Positions 25,679-37,455 of a stretch of DNA of 64,000 nucleotides are shown here, in pieces; positions within the stretch are counted from its first letter, which is position 1, and the number at the start of each line of letters is the position of its first letter. The notes beneath the pieces are model-generated. The model had not been told where the DNA came from, ran no database searches, and worked only from the letters and a program-made list of their open reading frames with translations. Origin of the DNA: Simmondsia chinensis (lineage: Eukaryota > Streptophyta > Magnoliopsida > Caryophyllales > Simmondsiaceae); the NCBI GenBank assembly GCA_018398585.1, contig JAGTTD010000012.1:23445036-23509035 (forward strand), in the 5' to 3' direction. Both the position numbers and the translations under genes were made by a program.

Positions 25679-25699
25679 CTGTCCATCTTCCCCTCTTAT

Positions 25700-26455
25700 G
25701 CACTGTACTTGGTCCCAGTCCCTTGTCTTCCTTTCTCTTGCCTTGGCAATTTTATATATATCCCTAGCTCCCTCCTTGGTCTCCAGCCTCTTGTAGAAGT
25801 CCTCATACGCTCTTGATTGTGCTTCTCTAACGGCTCTCTTAGCTTCTTTCCTAGCTTGTTGATACTAATGTCGCTTGTCCTCATCTCCGCTGCGGACCCA
25901 CTCCTTGAAGTAGTCCCGTTTGGCTTTAATCTTTGCTTGGACCTCTTCACACCACCACCAAGACTCTCTATCTCTTGGCGCCCCTCCCTTTGACACACCC
26001 AGAACTTCCCGTGCTAGCCCTCTAATCTTTGGGCTAGTTGGTTCCACATCTGGTTAGTATCTCCCTCACATTCCCACGCGAGCTCAGACACCGCTCTTTC
26101 CTTGTACACTTTATACTTCTCTCCCTTCAAATCCCTCCAGCAAGTATGTGTCTTGGCTGGTTTGCTGGTTCTCTTGGTCCTCTTCTTGGCCTCTATATCG
26201 GCCCACTAAACCCTGTGTTGTGTAGAAAGGTCTTCTCCTAGCGTAACCTTACAATCCTTGCAGTTCCTTTGTGCCGTTTTCCTTAAGAGTATGTAGTCAA
26301 TCTGTGTCCTTGTCCCACCGCTTCGACACGTGATGATGTGTTAGTCACGCTTTTTAAAGAAGGTGTTGGACACCATTAAGTCTTAAGTGACCGCAAAATC
26401 TAAGAGGGCTTTACCCTCTGCGTTCCTGGTTCCAAAACCAAAACCTCCATGGTAT
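25700..26455 (-). pseudogene. Partial RTE endonuclease and linker
   Basis: Reading from the truncated 5' end: GFGTRNAEGKALLDFAV, then SGGTRTQIDYILLRK near 26300, which is the C-terminal half of an APE-type endonuclease. Next is a linker with ESWWWCEEVQAKIKAKRDYF at 25940 and KIAKARERKTRDWDQV near 25740. Stops interrupt it. The N-terminal catalytic half is missing because of 5' truncation. Confidence 0.85.
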
Positions 26456-26612
26456 AGATAAGCCATGCTACACCTAGAGTGATTAAATGGGTTATGCCCT
26501 TAGACTAGTTTATTACTCTAAACCTTAGTTAAGTGTTAATCTAGGTTTAGAGCTTGTTCCACAAACCTCTAAAAGTCATTGTCGTGATAAAATATAATGA
26601 TGGGATTCGATT

Positions 26613-26671
26613 TACAACAATAACAACAACAGACCAGTGCCTTAAGGGCTCCAACATAAGCAAGGTCTGGG
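26613..26671 (-). mobile_element. 59-bp RTE-type tail insertion
   Basis: CAACAATAACAACAAC followed by CCAGTGCC and AAGGTCTGGGG, between perfect 14-bp repeats GATGGGATTCGATT at 26599-26612 and 26672-26685. It is the last 59 bp of the tail only. Confidence 0.85.
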
Positions 26672-26685
26672 GATGGGATTCGATT

Positions 26686-27516
26686 GGCAACTTTAATTTA
26701 CCGTATAATTCTGTTAATTTAGTTTAAAGCCCATTCTTTCAGTAAAAGCTAATTTTTAACCACTCGATGGTCACCGAATCAAACTTTATACTGATTTTCT
26801 ATGGATATAACACCCTGTATACTCGCCACAGCTACAACTTACTCGTACGCATGCCAGTATACGGTTTTTGACACTCTTTTAAAACCATATCACTTACAAT
26901 GGTAAACAGAAAAAATAAGTTATTCTGGGTGGGGATAAATTTTGGCCTCGTTTGGTTGCCACATGAATTGAATTACTGCTGGAAGTTGTATTTCCTGATA
27001 ATTCAATTCGTGTATAAACTTCCCAAGAATGTAGGTAAAAAACTTCTAGTTGCCAAGATGGAAAATAGAACGTCCTTCGGGACTAAGTTACTTCCTGCAT
27101 TTTGAACTTACCTAGGGAACTAAGTAAATTACTTCCTGCATTTTGAAGGAATTGATATTACTTAGCAATCCTTACTTCCTGCATTCTATCTACTTCTTGC
27201 CAACCAGACTAGGGTCAAAATTGAGGCCTTGTGCAAGCTTCCTTTCTACTCTCAGGAGGCCCAATCTCTACTGAAGAGATTGTTGACAGTAAAGACCTAT
27301 CTGGTTTCCCAATTCTTGATATTTTAAACCAAATTTGGTTCTAACATGCAAGCCTTATTCTCCAAAAGCTCCTCTCGAGGAAGGCGTATCAGCAACTGAA
27401 GAGCCAGCAACAGTGCTAACGGTTGAGATACCTGTTGAAACTTCAATGACAGACGTACATTAGAACTCTTATGACAGTAATGCCAATAGCAGGCTCTCCC
27501 ACAGCACTGTTAGTTG
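26686..27516. other. Unassigned intergenic sequence
   Basis: No gene seen. TTACTTCCTGCATT occurs three times at 27088-27190, a small local repeat. Confidence 0.4.
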
Positions 27517-28006
27517 TAGGGGAGAGAGAAGAAAAGAGACACACACAGAGAGAAAAAGTTTTAAAAATTATTAAAAATAAAAATTATTTACATAAAATAA
27601 TTTAACATGTAAATTTGTTAGTTTGATTTTTTTTCCGATAATTAGCGATAAAGTCACGATACAAGTCGGGCCTCTCGACCAAAGTGAGGCCTAGGACACT
27701 CGTAAATAATTGAAGATCAGACATGGACAAAACACAACACATAAACAAATCAAAACAAGAAAAACAGGATTGCAAAACAAAAAATAAACAGAGCACTATT
27801 TATTATTTATATATTATAGTTATTATTCACTATATTTGCTAATACATTAAATAATAACGATAATATATACAAGTCATTTTGATGTTTTCAACAAAAATAT
27901 ATTCAGTACCTAAATGATAAATAGTCAAACAAATAATTTTTTAAAATTTACTAATTTAAATTTTTAATAATTTTTTTTCTCTCTCTTTCTCTCTCTCCCT
28001 CTCTCA
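27517..28006. mobile_element. MITE-like inverted repeat with nested L1 tail
   Basis: Arms GGGGAGAGAGAAGAAAAGAG...AAAATTATTAAAAATAAA on the left and the pyrimidine-rich complement on the right enclose about 490 bp. CTCTCCCACAGCACTG (27490s) and CTCTCCCATAGCACTG (28010s) flank it as near-perfect direct repeats. The centre holds a short L1 3' end. Confidence 0.5.
27631..27795 (-). mobile_element. 5'-truncated L1 3' end
   Basis: On the minus strand it ends ATCGCTAATTATCGG followed by a short A run, typical of plant L1 3' ends. It is nested in the inverted-repeat element. Confidence 0.55.
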
Positions 28007-28298
28007 AGACTCTCCCATAGCACTGGATTCTTGCCCAACCCTAGCTGGTTATACAAAGGTTATCCAGTATAAAATGAGAAACTTTGGACTGACCTCTTAC
28101 AAATTAAAAAAAGGGGGGGAAGTCTATTCAGCTATTTCTCAGTTGGATCTTAGGTGGGTGGTTAGCCCTATTTGAGACTAAGAGGAAATTAGACTATTTG
28201 AATTTATGGAAAAGAATTGTTTGACCAATAAATAGAGATATACATATAAAGGCACGGATGCACTCTTGCCTAAGTGATTAAAATATCCAAAAAAAGGA

Positions 28299-28313
28299 GG
28301 GGGGGGGGGGGGG
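28299..28313 (+). repeat. G15 homopolymer
   Basis: Fifteen G after an A-rich stretch. One of five long G/C runs in the window (others at 30447, 32492, 46153, 63198). Confidence 0.9.
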
Positions 28314-29907
28314 TAAAGGGGACACATTGTATTACAGTATTTGAGGTTAATTTGGCACATCTTTGATAACTTGATCCTTAATATCTGGTTACATTATCGT
28401 TAATATACATGTTGAAAGGCGATATTTTTTAAACACAATTAAAAAATAAATAAAATGAAAACAATATGATGTTAGACATGCGTTTTATTCTTGAGTTAGA
28501 CTCATGATAGCATAATTACAATGTAATAGAGGAATGACTCCCTGTAATCCTGCATTAAATGTATCATCAAAAGAGAAAACTCTAAAGAACATGACAAATG
28601 CCATGCTTATTTATTATAGACTTTCTGAAAATATGTTTGAGGAGTTGTTTCATCTGCTTGTTAGAGAGCCTCATAAAAGGCTTGACTTAAACTCCACATG
28701 AAATGCAAAAAGGTCATACGCCCCTAATTTAAAATACCTGTAAGTATGGGGGTCTTTGGCTAAGATTGAATTACTTGATTCCAAAATAAACGAAGTAGGG
28801 ACTAAGACTATTGATTCCATTTTTCTTACTAGATATGGCTATCATAGTATTACAACCGCTTTTGTATCAAAGGTGATAATGACTTTCATGCATGTAGTAA
28901 TAAAATTATGCAATCTAGAGTCATTGAATGTTTCAGCATATTCTTCCCATGAAATCTAATGCCATTCCCGATGCATAACATGTTGATGTTATGTGCTTTT
29001 TAGTCTCGGCCTTGTTTTTGTCATTACCATCATAACTGAAAGTAATAGAATAAAAAAAAAAAAAAATTTGTGTGAGCAAGTGATAAAAGAACTCAAAACC
29101 GATGAAGAAAGCATTATTAACGAAGTGGTAGACACTCCTAAAGGGTGTAAAATTATTGGTAGAAAGTACTTATTCAAGAAGAAATTGAAAGTTGATGGCT
29201 TTATTAATAAGTTTAATGGAAGATTAATGGCAATGAGATGCACCCAGATACATGAAATTGATTTCTTTGAGGTCATCACCCGTGTCTAAGGTAGCCACTA
29301 TGAGAATTTGGATAGCTCTTCTTTCTAGTATCTTCTTGTTCATCTAGTGGAACTCAAAACTACAGTTTTGAATGATAACCTTAAGGAAGAAGTTTGCATG
29401 AAACAATCAGAAAAATTTGCAGTTCTCGGTATGAAAATAAAGTTTGAAAGCTTTTAAATTCCTAAAGAATGACATCAAAATTAAATAAAGCGTTGATCAC
29501 ACATGAGTTCGGCGTTACTAGTGGTGATGCATGTGTGTAAATTATCTTTTTGTATGAGTGTAAATATTATAAATACTATAAGGTCCTTCTTAGGCTTATG
29601 ATTGATTTGTAAGACCTATATGAGGATAATGTGATACTTTTTTTTTTTTGATAAGTCAGTGTATATATATCAAAAAATCGCACTGATGTACGTCCATACA
29701 TGAGTACGAGGGCCATACCCCAAGCTGGCCAAAGCCTACAAACGCAATCAAAAAGAAAGCAAAACATGCAAAAGCAAACAAAGAGGAAATACAAAGGAAC
29801 ATCAAAGAAACTCCAAAGTACAAACCTCTAAAAGTGAGAACAAAGGAAAAACAATGAGTACATCAATACATCAAAATAAATCCTAAGCGAGGGAGTCGAA
29901 AAGAAAA

Positions 29908-30445
29908 TCAGGATTTCTTCTTGCCCTTAGATTTCTTGTTGCTAACTTGAGGCTGCTTCTTCGAAGCCGCTCTAGTTATCTGACATTCAATTTGAGGCTG
30001 AACCGCTGAATTCTCTTCAGGCCCTACAGTAGTAGCAGTGTCCACAATGTCAGAAGACGTGTCTCGGTCACTAGAACTCACAGCGTAGTCACTTGGAATA
30101 CTCGCATCCATGTTCGTGCCACAAAAATAGGCTCCATGAGCCCATCTAAATTATCTTGAGCGTCAATTATTTCAACTGGTATCCTAGCACAATTCAAATC
30201 CTCCTCATGGGTAGGTGAATCCGCATCCAACCGAAAATCAGAGAGGCCCAAGCAGTCACCGACTCGGCTCAGCCTGGGCTGGGAGGAGTAAGCCGAGCCC
30301 CTTCTGGGCTCGGCAGACACCGAAGAGAAGCAAGCGCCATCATGGTGCTGGCCCAAAAAGCAGCCCAGTACAGGAAGGGGACCCCCCATTTACACGGGGG
30401 GTTCCAAAAGGAGGAACTGGGCTTTTGGACCCAGTTCGTTCAAGG

Positions 30446-30476
<31 letters not shown>

Positions 30477-30831
30477 ACCAACAAGGGGGCTAATTTGTGC
30501 TGTCTTTGGGCCTAACCCGAGGCCCGGAAGAGGAGGGAAAAGCAGGCCAAGTCGAAAGGGGGAGCGCAGCCACCGTAGGCCCAACCCGATCATCAACCCC
30601 ATCCTGCAACCCATCATCACCAAGCCTACATTGAGACCCAAAAGGAGGCCCATCCTTAAGCCTAGTTGGATCACCACCCTCACCCTCAAGCAATCCAATC
30701 CTTGGCCCATCACAAAGAGGCCCACAAGCCTCAACATGAGGCCCATGCATCCCATTTTGCTCAGGCCCAAGAATCGAGGCCACGCCACCCACCATGGCAG
30801 CTCCAATCGGCTCATGATCAGCCACCTCCAC
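29908..30831 (-). pseudogene. C-terminal part of L1 ORF1, frame-broken
   Basis: Proline/glycine-rich low-complexity sequence (30490-30831), the homopolymer, then a frame at 30078-30389 and a last one at 29908-30111 ending QVSNKKSKGKKKS. Together with the upstream frame they look like one ancestral ORF1 with a long basic tail. Homopolymer length determines the reading frame, so intactness cannot be judged from the sequence. Confidence 0.5.
30447..30476 (+). repeat. C30 homopolymer inside L1 ORF1
   Basis: Thirty C on the plus strand (G on the ORF1 strand). Strong potential for i-motif/G-quadruplex structures and for sequencing-length error. Confidence 0.9.
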
Positions 30832-30848
30832 CGGACCACCATCACCGG

Positions 30849-31670
30849 CTATCTTCTTCCGACACCGATTTTTGTTTCGAAGCTTTTTCCGGCCTTTTTT
30901 GCTGGATTTTCAGAGGACGAGACGTCATTTACAAGGTCATGGCATGAGTGACCAAAAACATGACATATCTGACAATGTTTAGGGAGAGCTTCATACCTGA
31001 CCTCTAATGGAAATAACTCACTACCACCATTAACGAACACTTGCGTAAGCGGTTCATATTTGGCACTGATGCGAACACAAACCCTTGCATAATTTAGTCT
31101 AGTACCCTCAAATGTTGACTTGTCCATGCGAACGGGAGTACCCACATCACTAGCAACAACGCTGAGAGCCTCTTTCGTCCATTGAGATGCACGTAAGCCA
31201 TAGATTCGAGCCCATATGGGTATGATAGCCGGATCATGCTTGGGTCGACGACCATGTGTCCAACGCATGAGATTGAGACTAAAACCTTTGAAATGCCAAG
31301 GACCCTCTTGTAGTATCGTCTTAGAAGCCACCCAGGTGGTGAATCGAAGGAAATACAAATCACCTTCGAAGAGGACACATTCCAAACCTCTAGAACCCCA
31401 TAATAGTTTTGTTAGAGCTAGACATTGGGAGTAAGCGACCCGACCTCCAATGAGGAACCCTGCAAGGGTACGTTCCCATTTTTCTTTGGACTTGCTCATA
31501 TCAAACCCAACGATAGATGTAACAACCTTACCATCGATAAGTTTCGGAAGGACAAAGGATAAGGAGAGATCATCGGTGCTAGGCGAAGTAGAAGCTTCCA
31601 CCCCTCCATTAACCTGATTTTCTCTCTCTAAATCCCCACCATCTCGCTCGAGAACCTGTGACTCAGCCAT
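30849..31670 (-). CDS. L1 ORF1 protein (DUF4283 and zinc knuckle), N-terminal part
   Basis: The start ATG at 31670 is chosen because MAESQVLERDG fits known L1 ORF1 starts; the frame is open further upstream. Residues about 60-190 form the DUF4283 RNA-binding region (KWERTLAGFLIGGRV, LYFLRFTTWVASKTILQEG, IIPIWARIYGL). The CCHC-type knuckle CQICHVFGHSCHD lies near residue 240. The protein would coat L1 RNA in the nucleus. After 30849 the frame stops, but Gly/Pro-rich sequence continues in another frame to a lysine-rich end at 29908. The frame is also disturbed by a 30-base C run at 30447-30476. 274 codons are intact here. Confidence 0.8.
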   Translation of the reverse strand: MAESQVLERDGGDLERENQVNGGVEASTSPSTDDLSLSFVLPKLIDGKVVTSIVGFDMSKSKEKWERTLAGFLIGGRVAYSQCLALTKLLWGSRGLECVLFEGDLYFLRFTTWVASKTILQEGPWHFKGFSLNLMRWTHGRRPKHDPAIIPIWARIYGLRASQWTKEALSVVASDVGTPVRMDKSTFEGTRLNYARVCVRISAKYEPLTQVFVNGGSELFPLEVRYEALPKHCQICHVFGHSCHDLVNDVSSSENPAKKAGKSFETKIGVGRR

Positions 31671-32959
31671 GACCGAACCCCGACCCAAGGGAAAAATTGG
31701 AGAAAATTTGAATTCGAGTTGTTGCACCAGAAACCACCCCACAAACCACCCAAGACCACCGGAAACCACCTCCCGCCCAGGAAAAAATCAAAAATTCAAA
31801 CAGGGAATCAAATATGGAAGGTGCGTGATTTCGGGGATGAGATCCTAGAAATCGGGACTTTCCAAAATTCAGCAAAATCAACCAGAAAAGGAAGGCGCGT
31901 GATTTGGGGAGCAAGATCCACAATTTTCGCCCTTTCCTTAACTGAAAAAAATTGAGGGAGATTCACTTGTAGACTTACCAAAATTAGAGAAGAAAACTCT
32001 AGAGCTCCAATGGAGAAAAGAGAGAAATCGGCCAGCTAAGCCACCACCAAAGCCAAAACGTCACCGGGGTTGATCAAAGGAGCAAGATAATAGACGAAGG
32101 GGCATGTTAATGGAGTTTTCAGCATCAAAACACAAGGAAAACACATCCTATGCAGCATCAAATAGCCACCCACACCTCCCTCGCTCACCTGTGTTTCACC
32201 CTCCGATAAGTAATGAAAATGGACAGATGACCATACCACATGAAAGATCACGAGACGACGAGCCCGAATCTATAAAGAACGTTGTCGGAGGATGCCGGAC
32301 GCCCCCTCATGCGCAGGCAGAAGACGGGCGGAAAAACCCACGCGCTGCCTGCGTACGGTTGCTGGAAATCGAGCCGAAAATCGTCTTTTTGAGAGAATCT
32401 CTTCCTACTTTCTCTCTCGAGGAGTTTACAAATGTGGTACTTGATATGAAAATCACTAGAATCTAAGGGTTCTACTCTTGATTTTTTTTTTGGGGGGGGG
32501 GGCCTAAAGAGTTTCTCCATATGCCCCTAGCGTTCACTTATAGAGGAACAAAGTTGATTGCGTATCACATGCTAAATACGCTATGGCATTTTATAGCTTA
32601 ATATTTTAATGAACTACACTCTCCCTGATACAACATAAGCAACTAATAGACCAAAAATATATACCCATGATCCATATGATGAGTATTTAAAGTGTTCTAA
32701 TTAACGGTGCTGCCAAAGTGCTATGGAGTAGGGCTTACGTTGTACTGGCCTCTTGGTATACTAGAAGAATGTTGTGCTACCAGTTGGTTGTCTGATATTG
32801 ATGAAAATTTCTCTACTGATGACAATAAGTTTAAACATCATATATTGTAATCCCTTCTCAAACCTTCACTATTGAATTAACTTTGGGGGTTTGAGTACAT
32901 TGTTCTATAAATGGGAGGTGTAAGTTGAATGGCTTAGGAATGTAATGGGGTATATTGAT

Positions 32960-35560
32960 TTGGTCTACTAATGGCTTATGTAGTATCAGGGTAAGTGTAG
33001 TTCATTAACACATTCCGCTATAAAACACCGTAACGTATTTAGCATGTAATACACAAGCAACTATGTTCCTCTATAAGTGAACGCTAGAGTCATATGAAGT
33101 CTTAATTAGCATTTCATAAAAATAATCAAACTCTTTAAGTTTTTTTTTTTCCACATAATCAAGAGTAAAATCCTTAGGTTCTAGTGATTTTCACATCAAG
33201 TCTTACATCATCCTCACATAGGTCTTTCAAATCAATCATAAGTCTAAGAAGAGCCTTATAGTATTTACAATATTTACACTCACAAACAAAGATAATTGCA
33301 CCCATTTGCATCATGGTTAGAATACACACATGCATTACCGCTGGTAACGCCAAACGCATGTGTGATCAATGTTTTATTTAATTTTGATGTCATTCTTTAA
33401 GAATTTACAAGCTTTCAAACCTTATTTTCATACCAAGAACCGCAAATCTTTCTGTTTCATGCAAACTTTTTAAACCAATTGGTAACAGGTGGAGTAGCTC
33501 CTATGGCCTATAAGATGGTATTTTCTCTTCTAATGCACCCATGTGAGATTCTACATTTTTGCCCAACTTTTGACTTGTATTAAACCACCACGTTCCTTAA
33601 TCGTCATTCTCGATGGCTTCAATTTGGGTAGCTTCACTCTAAGTAGGCAACCATTTTCTCTCGTAGACGGCTTCACTCTACTCCAGGTAGCTCTCTCCTA
33701 GGTAGCCCTTTCAGAAACTAGGGCCTGTCACATGTGGCTTGTCAACCACGGCCATTAAGCACGGCCTGTCCCATTCTAGATCGAGCATGACTTCAGAGCA
33801 GGGTCCGTCCTATTTCAACATTGCATTGGAACAAAGCGGTACTTGAGAGTTGACCACTACCAACATCAATCGCGAGGTGCTCTTACCGTACATTGAGGTA
33901 TCTGTAATGAGCTATTAAACAACTAGCTTCATCTCCTGCCAACTACAATAGTAGTGAGTATAACAAAATAGTGGAACATACATTATATCATATCTCCACT
34001 TCAAGTACACATATCGTATATAAGTTACCACGAAGGACACGTACCGCAAATTTGTCAATTTTGCATACCATCACTATTATAAAACATTATTATCTTAAAT
34101 CAACTGGATCACAACCAGTTTAGGTCACAAAAGACCATAATCCGCAAAAGTGTCTTTTACAATTCAAACTAAGGCAAGTTACACAATCACAGGATCCCAA
34201 GTGCTAGCATCATCAAGCTATCCGCATTGATTTTGGACGGTCACAAAAATTTTATTTCCATCATAATCAATGTCCCATATACTAATAGTAAATTTCGCAC
34301 ATTGGTAGAATCAAAATAATCACAAATATTATAGCCATATAATATATCACATAGGCCCTTGGGTGCATAAAAACCCACCAACGGAATGTCTCTCACTATA
34401 TTCCTAAGTTGTTCAACTTTTATACTTGCCATTTGTAGAACAATAAACCCAAATTCCAAGGCCAATTCAACACTACTCGTTTGACTATACCACTAATAAG
34501 CCTAAGCTTATTATCATTAGTAGAATAAATTTATCAGTATCAAACACCCAATTGGCATTGACATCCCTCTAACATAGCAATGAGTCTGTTACAATGTGAA
34601 CATAATACTTCACTAGTACCTCAAAAGTTCAATTTAGAGCATTCCAATGCTCATCATATAGATCACACATATATAAACTAGGTTTATTAATAGCTTATGT
34701 TATATCAAGACAACATTGTGCTATCAAACATCTTAGTGCATTTAGCATATGATACACAATCAACTTTATTCCTTTCTAAGTGAACATTAGGGTCATATAG
34801 TCTTGTTTATCATGTCATCAACATGACCAAACTCTTGAAGTATTTTTCTCCACATATTCAAGAGTAAAAACCCTTAGGTGTTCTAGTGACTTTTACAAGT
34901 ACACATAAACTTCACCAAAGTCTTCTATGTCAAAGCACAAAATAAAAAGACTTTGTTGCATACACAACATTTACACTCACATACAAAAGATCACATGCCT
35001 ATTCTCATCTTTTTAGAGTACACGCATCATCACTGTAACCAATGTTATACGAAATTTCAATATCACTCTTGAGGAGCTTATTTGAGATCATAGTAGGAAT
35101 CCTCAAGCTTACAAACTTTATTTTCATACCAAGGACCATGGATCCTTCAAATTGTTCCATGTAAAATTCTTTGTCTAAGTCACCATTTAGAAAAGCAGCT
35201 TAACATCCATTTGATACATGATCAAATCATGAAAAGATGCTAGAGAAAGCAAGGTTCTAAACATAGAACTTCGGTGGCAGGTGAATAGGTGTTAGAATAA
35301 CCATCTCCTTTTTTCTAGGTGTAACCGTTAGCCTTTAAAACCATGCCTTAAACTTATCAATCAAACTACCAACCTTCAATCTGCCTTTTATAAACCCATT
35401 TGCAGCTGATCGATTTACATCCTCTTGGAAGACCTACCAATTCCTATGTGTGGTTATTTAGAATTGATTCTAGTTCACTGTTAATAATCTTTTTTCAGAA
35501 AGTCAAATGAACTGACTTCATGGCTACTTCATAAGTTGTTGGGTCTTATTCTAACATGTA
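32960..35560 (-). pseudogene. Two copia RT/RNase H relics in minus orientation
   Basis: From 32960 the minus strand repeats the copia region seen on the plus strand at 29300-32960: RT blocks at 33000-33480 with CEDDVRLDVKITRT at 33180. A second minus-strand copy follows at 34200-35560: an RNase H end LRNIVRDIPLVG at 34380-34415, then RT to an MDVKLLF/GMKIKF block at 35130-35210. The intervening 33500-34240 includes a 3' untranslated copia segment that also occurs at 47700-48060. All are heavily mutated. Confidence 0.75.
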
Positions 35561-36409
35561 GGCATATACAATTTTCTTTATTTATCGTATTAATCATGTT
35601 CAACCTATGTCTATCTCAATTGCACACATCAAACTTGTATCATATACTTAGGTGGTAGATAATTAGATATCACGAGTTATTTCCTTTTAATTTTTTGTTT
35701 TTGCATGCTGTTATGGGGGCTGGCTAAATCCCTACTTTTACGGGTTTTCTTGTATTGTACGACGACCCTTGGCATTAATTATCGAAAACAAAATTTCAAC
35801 CTAGCTAGATTGAGACCAATTAGTTCACATGAAATATAATTCACATTAACCTTTTAGAAGTCAAAGAATAACAAATTCCATATAACAATTCTTTCAAAAT
35901 AACCATTATTGTCTTGCAAGGCAGCACCCCCCACATTTCGCTAACTCATGGTATACAACCCATGAATATGAGTTCAAAAATTGATGCATGTACAAGATGT
36001 CAAAACTCATTTGAATACAATTATCTTTGTGCCATATATGCGGGAATGAAACTTCATAACTAAACATGAAAATTTGTCTACATAAAATTAGGCAACATTG
36101 TCCTCATAAAATATATGGTAGCACATATATCAACGAATATAAATATTAAAATCAAAATATTTATACTTATAATATTTTATAAATTATGAGCTATGTCGCA
36201 TAATTTTCCTTTCCTGGGCCCAAATGGACCTTCACTTTTATTAGACTAGGTCCTTTTTCAACCTTCTTTATTTTATTTAATTAAAGCCCAACCTGGCCTA
36301 AAAACTCCCTTTTCAATTTCTTTTTCTTTTTTCAGCAAAGAAAAACCCTAGCCTCCAACTCTCACTACTTCAACTCCCTCCCTCTCTCCATCGGTCACTT
36401 TCTGGTATT
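35561..36409. other. Unassigned, with short L1 tail
   Basis: A plus-strand stretch near 35690-35795 (GGCATTAATTATCG followed by an A-rich end) resembles an L1 3' end. The segment 36320-36400 has AAAAACCCTAGCC and CT-rich sequence reminiscent of plant 5' leaders, but no open frame follows. The rest is AT-rich. Confidence 0.35.
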
Positions 36410-37350
36410 TCTATAACATGCTTCGGTTTGCACATATGTGCTTGGTAGCTCCTGTGTCCACTATCCATTTAGTCATGTTGTTTATTAGGTTCACCTCTGA
36501 AATAACAGCAGCAATGTTCTTCGTCTCTACAAGGTGAGCTTTGTTTATGGAATCTTTAGACTGATTCTTATTGCTTCTGCAGTCTTCCGCCTTGTGACCA
36601 TGTTTTCCGCAATGGTAGCATTCTTCTTGAAATTTGCTATTTTGTTTCTAAATTTTTCCCCCGGGCTAGAGATTAGAATGGTGTTTTTTTCTTCCTTTGT
36701 TATTGAACCTGTCAAACGCACCAGTTCTTGCTTCGACAATATTAGCTTTAGAAAAATTAAAAATCAGAGCACGAGTGTCCTTTATTCTTGAGTCTGTTTT
36801 CTTCCTCAATTTCAAGTGTCCCACTGGCTCTTCCAAGATCAGGTCATTTTTCTTATACATGAGTTGATTTCTATAGTCCTTTAAGAAAGGTGGAAGCTTA
36901 TCAATTAAAACATAGGCTTGAGTGATTTCACAAATTTTAAGGCATTTCGATAGAAGTGTGGTGGCTATATTTTCATATTCATGGACCTAGTCAATTATTA
37001 GTTTATCCTGTATGAATTTGAAATATAGCCATTTACGTACCACATACTTCCTAGTCCCTACATAATCACCCCCATACTACTTTTCTGAAGAGAATCACAA
37101 TTTTCTTTTGCTGAGTCCATTTTTACATAGATATCATGTGACGAAGTAAATTACCCCTACAGGTTATGCTATCCGAGACAAATATTTCTTCATATACAGC
37201 TTTTCATTTTTCGCCCACATTTATGTTGACTTGCTTTAAATAAAAAAAGTATTTTCTGAGACCATCTCTTATAATTTTTCCTATTTAAGGGTTCGATTTT
37301 AGATATGTAGAGAAAAGGTAATTTGGTTTCCATGTTCATATATATATATA
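36410..37350 (-). pseudogene. Copia gag, zinc knuckle and protease start
   Basis: Minus-strand gag lies at 37260-36900, with the zinc knuckle CYHCGKHGHKAEDC at about 36580-36620 and the protease site WIVDTGATKHICANRSM near 36440-36490. Both motifs are intact here, unlike in the other copies. The frame breaks elsewhere. The sister plus-strand copy is at 43830-45180. Confidence 0.85.
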
Positions 37351-37354
37351 CGAC

Positions 37355-37455
37355 AGTGGCTCTCACCATAGTGCGGCATGATTGTTCTGTAACACTTTTA
37401 ATTTTATTGTCTTTGATTGTTGTGTTTATGTATCAATCTCAAATTCTAACATTCT
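37355..37455 (+). repeat. Copia LTR end fragment, inverted relative to neighbours
   Basis: CTCTCACCATAGTGCGGC through TCAAATTCTAACATTC matches the LTR end at 43657-43808 but points plus, while copia coding DNA on both sides points minus. It therefore marks two rearrangement junctions. Confidence 0.65.

Larger units (their letters stand above)
23736..26455 (-). mobile_element. RTE-clade LINE, 5' truncated
   Basis: A 2.72-kb insertion flanked by a perfect 21-bp duplication (23715-23735 and 26456-26476, beginning AGATAAGCCATG). It ends in (TTG)n at 23736-23747 on the minus strand. Coding content is a partial endonuclease, reverse transcriptase and C-terminal domain. The 3' untranslated part from about 23880 down to the tail contains the CAGGTTGGGGGTCC...GGCTGCGTACATC block that defines the short inserts elsewhere in this window. 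The long, perfect TSD and an almost uninterrupted RT point to a fairly recent insertion. Confidence 0.95.
29638..32430 (-). mobile_element. L1-type LINE with ORF1 only
   Basis: A 2.79-kb insertion in copia DNA. It has a poly(A) tail (plus-strand T run from 29638) preceded by the conserved plant L1 3' end (minus: GATATATATACACTGACTTA). Near-identical target duplications AATGTGATAC (29628-29637) and AATGTGGTAC (32431-32440) flank it. It contains a GC-rich 5' region, ORF1, and a 3' part of about 260 bp after the reading frame, with no endonuclease or reverse transcriptase between. The copia sequence resumes in register on both sides. It would depend on another L1 for mobility. Confidence 0.9.
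28520..32960 (+). pseudogene. Copia integrase-RT-RNase H relic, split by LINE
   Basis: Plus-strand copia peptides in order: integrase end (ERKNRTLK-type block at about 28575, then VGTKTIDSIFLTRYGYHS at 28790), RT start TPKGCKIIGRKYLFKKKLK at 29130, and a CMKQ...FAVLGMK block at 29397. An EDNVIL...DMKITRI block is split exactly by the LINE at 29638-32430, and RNase H-like SDIDENFSTDDNKF lies at 32790. Stops are frequent. An inverted copy of the same region begins at about 32960. Confidence 0.85.

Noticed and set aside
24099..25816. Plus-strand open frames of 100-140 codons
   Set aside because: They are antisense shadows of the RTE LINE, whose domains are clear on the minus strand.
30215..30951. 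Plus-strand proline-rich frames around the C30 run
   Set aside because: Low-complexity antisense of L1 ORF1; the frame depends on homopolymer length.
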